NCBI GenBank assembly: GCA_037074705.1
Contig: CM073592.1
Span: forward strand, 29,546,629-29,610,628
From: Zhengitettix transpicula
Taxonomy: Eukaryota > Arthropoda > Insecta > Orthoptera > Tetrigidae
Direction of reading: 5' to 3'
DNA: 64,000 nucleotides
Shown: piece by piece, positions 60,668 to 64,000 of the stretch
Layout: each line of letters begins with the position of its first letter
Numbering within the stretch: position 1 is the first letter of the stretch
The notes under the pieces: model-generated
What the model saw: only the letters and a program-made list of their open reading frames with translations
What the model was told of the DNA's origin: nothing
The model's database searches: none
Made by a program: the position numbers and the translations under genes

Positions 60668-62395
60668 GTTTTCGGTAATTAGAGATAATTTAAGTAACAG
60701 TGTTTGTGACAATTTATTTTAAGGAAAATAAACTGATTGTTGCTTTTGTGTTGAAGTAGTTTATAAAATTAGCAGAAATTGTTATAAACTTAGCTATTAT
60801 CTTGAAAGTCCCAAAAAAGGTATTTCTATAAACATCTGGACGTAATTATATTTTCCTGTACATAAGAACATTGGTTAATAAGTAAAATAAAAATCATTAA
60901 CATATTAAGATTGAAATATAATACGTGCATGTCAAGAATATATATCATTTTACACACTGGGTTTCGGTAAAATACCTCAAAGTTCCAATGACGCATTCAA
61001 TATCTTATCGAGTGTTTATTTTATAAAATAATTACCAGTTAGACTCACCTCGTTTATGGAAATTTCAGCCGCTCTATTAAAATATTAGCACCAATCATTC
61101 TCCTTTTAAAACTTAAAAATCCTTCAGCGTCGGTACAGATTTGAATATGGTAATCCGCTTCAATTCATTAATTTCGGCGGGCCGTACTGTGGCTCATTAT
61201 TGAAACTCTTCCGTACTGCAGCACTTGTGAATTTCCTTTCAAGTACCGCTCTTCAGAAAGAGTCAATTTCCGGGATGAAATTAGAAATTCCCTTTTCAAT
61301 AAGGTGCTCCTTTCTCGCTTACGACGGACGTTAGGCCTAATATTTATTATTTTCTCCACTGGAGAGTTGTTGTTCCCTTCCCGTGTATGATTTTGTCCAC
61401 AAATTTATTTTACATTAAAGGTAAAAATATGAAGAAACAAATAACCCTCTACATAGGGGATGTGAATGTCACTGGTAACTCGCCGTTCATTTAATCAAGT
61501 CTGCAACTGAATGATTTTATTTTGTCAGAATAAGTTAAAATATTCTAAGTAAACAGAAATATGATAGCAATGCCATCAATTTTTGCCTATTATTACGGGA
61601 AACTCTATATTTTAATCGCTCACTTCTATCATTACATAATTTAGTTTTAAAATAAATTAATTTACATCACTTCGTGTCACCATATTTATTTTTAAAACAC
61701 TACACTTCTCTATGTCGTAATAAACAATAACACAGACGAATATTACCTACTTTGAATTACCACTATTAAAATAGTTTATGTAGTCTGTCCTTCAGACTTT
61801 ATCCTTTCTGTTAGTTAAATTCGTTCTCACACGGACAGGCAAGTAGTTAAAATCCTGACTCGTCATTTTGGAAATTAATATTTTCCCACTTTCGTCCGTT
61901 GCTGTCTTTGTTGATTTAAAAGTTTAATGATGTTCCCCTATGAAATGGAACTGTTCTATATTTTTCAAATCAAGTACTCATATATGTAATACTAATGTAC
62001 GTTAAAATGAATTTAGTTTCTGCAATTAAGTTAGCACTTCTAATTAAAAAGAAAATTTTACCTATAATTTATTATATTATACAGAAACAGAAATATGTTA
62101 GAAATGACTTCTTCTTCCCGGTGGTTCACATATCGCTTTTCAATGTCAGCTATATTTATATCATTTTCATTTATTTTAATTTTCTCGTTGCCTTCAACAT
62201 TATCTAGTGTTTGTTCCTTCTAATGTTTATTCTATACTTCGATCAATCACTTTTTCCTGAATTAAAAATATTCCGAAACTTATTATATTTCATAGTAATT
62301 TTCTGGTAATGACAAAAAGTAATTTTAAATAATTACACATTACTTTATGTAAACTGAATTTGTAGTTTACAGATATATCGTTAACTCTGTTTCTG
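60668..62395. other. Gene-free stretch
   Basis: AT-rich with a mild GC rise at about 61130-61340, where a 63-codon minus frame is unrecognised. Nothing else seen. Confidence 0.45.
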
Positions 62396-62399
62396 TCGG

Positions 62400-62815
62400 T
62401 AGGTTGGAGATCTCTCTAAAATACCGCATGGATTTCGTTTTGGTCCTGATCGAAAAAGTATCACGGATCAGTTCTGAGTTTTCCAACTACATTCACAAAC
62501 AGTATATTCGAATGCCGATTTATCTGAAATTCGATGTTTTGTCGCGTCAATTCCTTCGCCCCATCGTTTGATGTGGAACGCGTGTTCAAACTACGAGAAG
62601 TGGCACTATGTAGATCGACAGTGATCCCTTAACGACGGCAAAGTGTATATTTCGAGCCGAGTAGAATGGCGTGTTGGCTGTTCGTGATCCCAAGCAGAAT
62701 TTCCGGCGCCGGAAGCAAACTGCAACGTCATATTTGTTCACAAGCATCGATACGTCAAACGCCAGCCGAGATATTGACGACTACGCCCTTGCATCTAAAC
62801 ATAAGTCACGACACT
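62400..62815. promoter_or_regulatory. GC-rich island with perfect ETS-like palindrome
   Basis: The perfect 14 bp palindrome TTCCGGCGCCGGAA at 62701-62714 places two CCGGAA (ETS) words head to head. The surrounding 400 bp is CpG-rich, non-repetitive and has no long open frame on either strand. ETS sites in CpG islands are typical of promoters and enhancers. Whether a transcript starts here cannot be seen. Confidence 0.35.
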
Positions 62816-63299
62816 GGTTAACTTTATCAAGGGCTGTTATTTAGGGGCATAACTTTCACCACACTCACCTTAACCCATATTTCTATAATAGTTCTTTCAA
62901 TTTCAAGGCGGTCGAATGATCGGAAAAAACTCAAATCACCCAAATTTTTCCCAGAAATTTTTCAATAATTATCTGTAATAACAGTTTAACTTGAGTTGAC
63001 TTTTTTTAGAAATCGTTTTGTATAAATTCTTGTAATAAAATGAACTTCGAATTTCTCCTCTACGTCAACGTCGAATTTCGATGTACAGTTATTGATTCCA
63101 TTCTATATGAAAAGCAAAAGTAGTATTCAGTACGACGGTTGTTAAAATTAAATAATGGAACTGATAAAATTGGAAAAGTATATAAATGGGAAAGAACAAA
63201 AACCACACAGAAATACAATTTATATATATTTATATTATATACAGATGTGAATGATTATAAAAAATCATAAAAATATCAAATTAATAAATGAGAAAATAT
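62816..63299. other. AT-rich gene-free stretch
   Basis: Nothing recognised. Confidence 0.5.
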
Positions 63300-63329
63300 A
63301 TCGATAATTGTAATATATTATCAGTCTTT

Positions 63330-63640
63330 TAATTTACTTATTTTGACAACAAAATACGTTTTAACTTCAATTTGGGACTTCTTCAGGTGACAGCTAATTA
63401 AAATTAAAAGAAGTACGTAATTGGTAATTTTTAGACTAAATTTCGTATACTTAAAAATTGTCAAGAAAATATAATCAAACATTTATTAAATAACAATTAT
63501 AATAATATCACTTGCTTTTAAATAAATGTGAAAAACACCAGTGTAATACTCAAAAAAAATTATGATTAAATTGACCACATTATATTTGACAAATACAATG
63601 TTTCATCCCTAATGGGGAACTCTGCATGTGTACAATTTCA
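63330..63640. repeat. Two direct half-hooks (family E-like)
   Basis: TTTTGACAACAAAATACGTTTT followed by TTGGGACTTCTTCAGGTG (about 63340-63390) is repeated in diverged form as ATTTGACAAATACAATGTTTC followed by AATGGGGAACTCTGCATG (about 63585-63630). Orientation is direct rather than inverted, unlike the 31.9 and 55.5 kb copies. Confidence 0.45.
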
Positions 63641-64000
63641 ATTAAATCCAGTTATAATTTATTATGCTAACATTTTTATTAACTTATAATGTTATAAATT
63701 TGATTTAAAAAATTTTGACTATTAATCTGGTGTTTTTAACATTTATTAAGTGAATTCAAACTTTTAACATATAAATTATAATATAATATGAACTTATAAT
63801 GAGATTCTGAGTAGCGTCTCCATGCAGATAATGCAGATAATAATGAATTTAGCGGAAGTGTAAAACAGTTACATCGTTAAAAATTATAAGAAATTAAATG
63901 ATTATTAAGTTATAAAAATAAAGTATCACATTCTGTCTTTCTGGCGCGTTCATTTATTTTATACAGACAATTATTTATGCGGAAAAAATTAATCTAGTAA
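63641..64000. other. AT-rich gene-free stretch
   Basis: Nothing recognised to the end of the window. Confidence 0.5.

Overview
This 64 kb window looks like intergenic or intronic DNA from an insect with a large, repeat-rich, AT-rich genome. There is no bacterial or viral gene organisation. Open frames are short, overlap on both strands and mostly coincide with local GC peaks or repeat copies. Polypyrimidine and poly(A) tracts, AT microsatellites, tRNA-derived SINEs, Tc1/mariner-type TA target sites and hook-like inverted repeats are all present. My guess is Blattodea (cockroach or termite), from the general look of the repeats only; no diagnostic gene is present to prove it.

Layout. 1-7 kb: AT-rich DNA with a GC island (1.46-1.77 kb), the first copy of a poly(A)-tailed repeat ('family A', 2.5 kb), a (TA)n tract (4.88 kb) and a hook inverted repeat with a 13 bp target duplication (6.24-6.44 kb). 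7.4-8.0 kb: a ~590 bp foldback. 8-18 kb: mostly featureless, with GC islands at 8.5, 12.8 and 15.3 kb. 18.2-18.8 kb: a complete family A copy with an 11 bp target duplication. 19.9-27.4 kb: further GC islands, a short dispersed repeat pair and a hook MITE. 31-34 kb: hook MITEs, microsatellites, two tRNA-like heads and two motif-dense candidate regulatory islands. 35.5-37.5 kb: rearranged and truncated family A copies. 38.864-41.812 kb: a TA-flanked transposon with 330 bp terminal inverted repeats about 97% identical, immediately followed by another family A copy. 42.9-44.5 kb: two candidate regulatory islands. 44.8-46.0 kb: a probable LINE tail and a tRNA-derived SINE. 48-51.5 kb: a 1.5-unit tandem family A copy, a hook repeat and a complete family A copy with a 14 bp target duplication. 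54.2-54.6 kb: a 196 bp tandem duplication. 56.85-57.16 kb: the only segment I would call a possible coding exon (very GC-rich, Pro/Gly/His-rich, with an acidic end). 58-64 kb: more hook repeats and a GC island with a perfect ETS-like palindrome.

Two themes matter. First, the mobile elements: family A (seven loci), the hook families and the long-TIR element explain most non-random sequence. Several hook elements share a hammerhead-ribozyme-like core (CTGATGA, a short stem, then GAAAC), and the stem bases differ between copies while pairing is kept. Second, GC-rich islands with homeodomain, forkhead, CArG, E-box, X-box and CRE-like words recur every few kb in a desert without recognisable genes. 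That pattern fits the cis-regulatory landscape of a developmental gene, but this is inference and needs comparative data. I recognise no protein family with confidence anywhere in the window.
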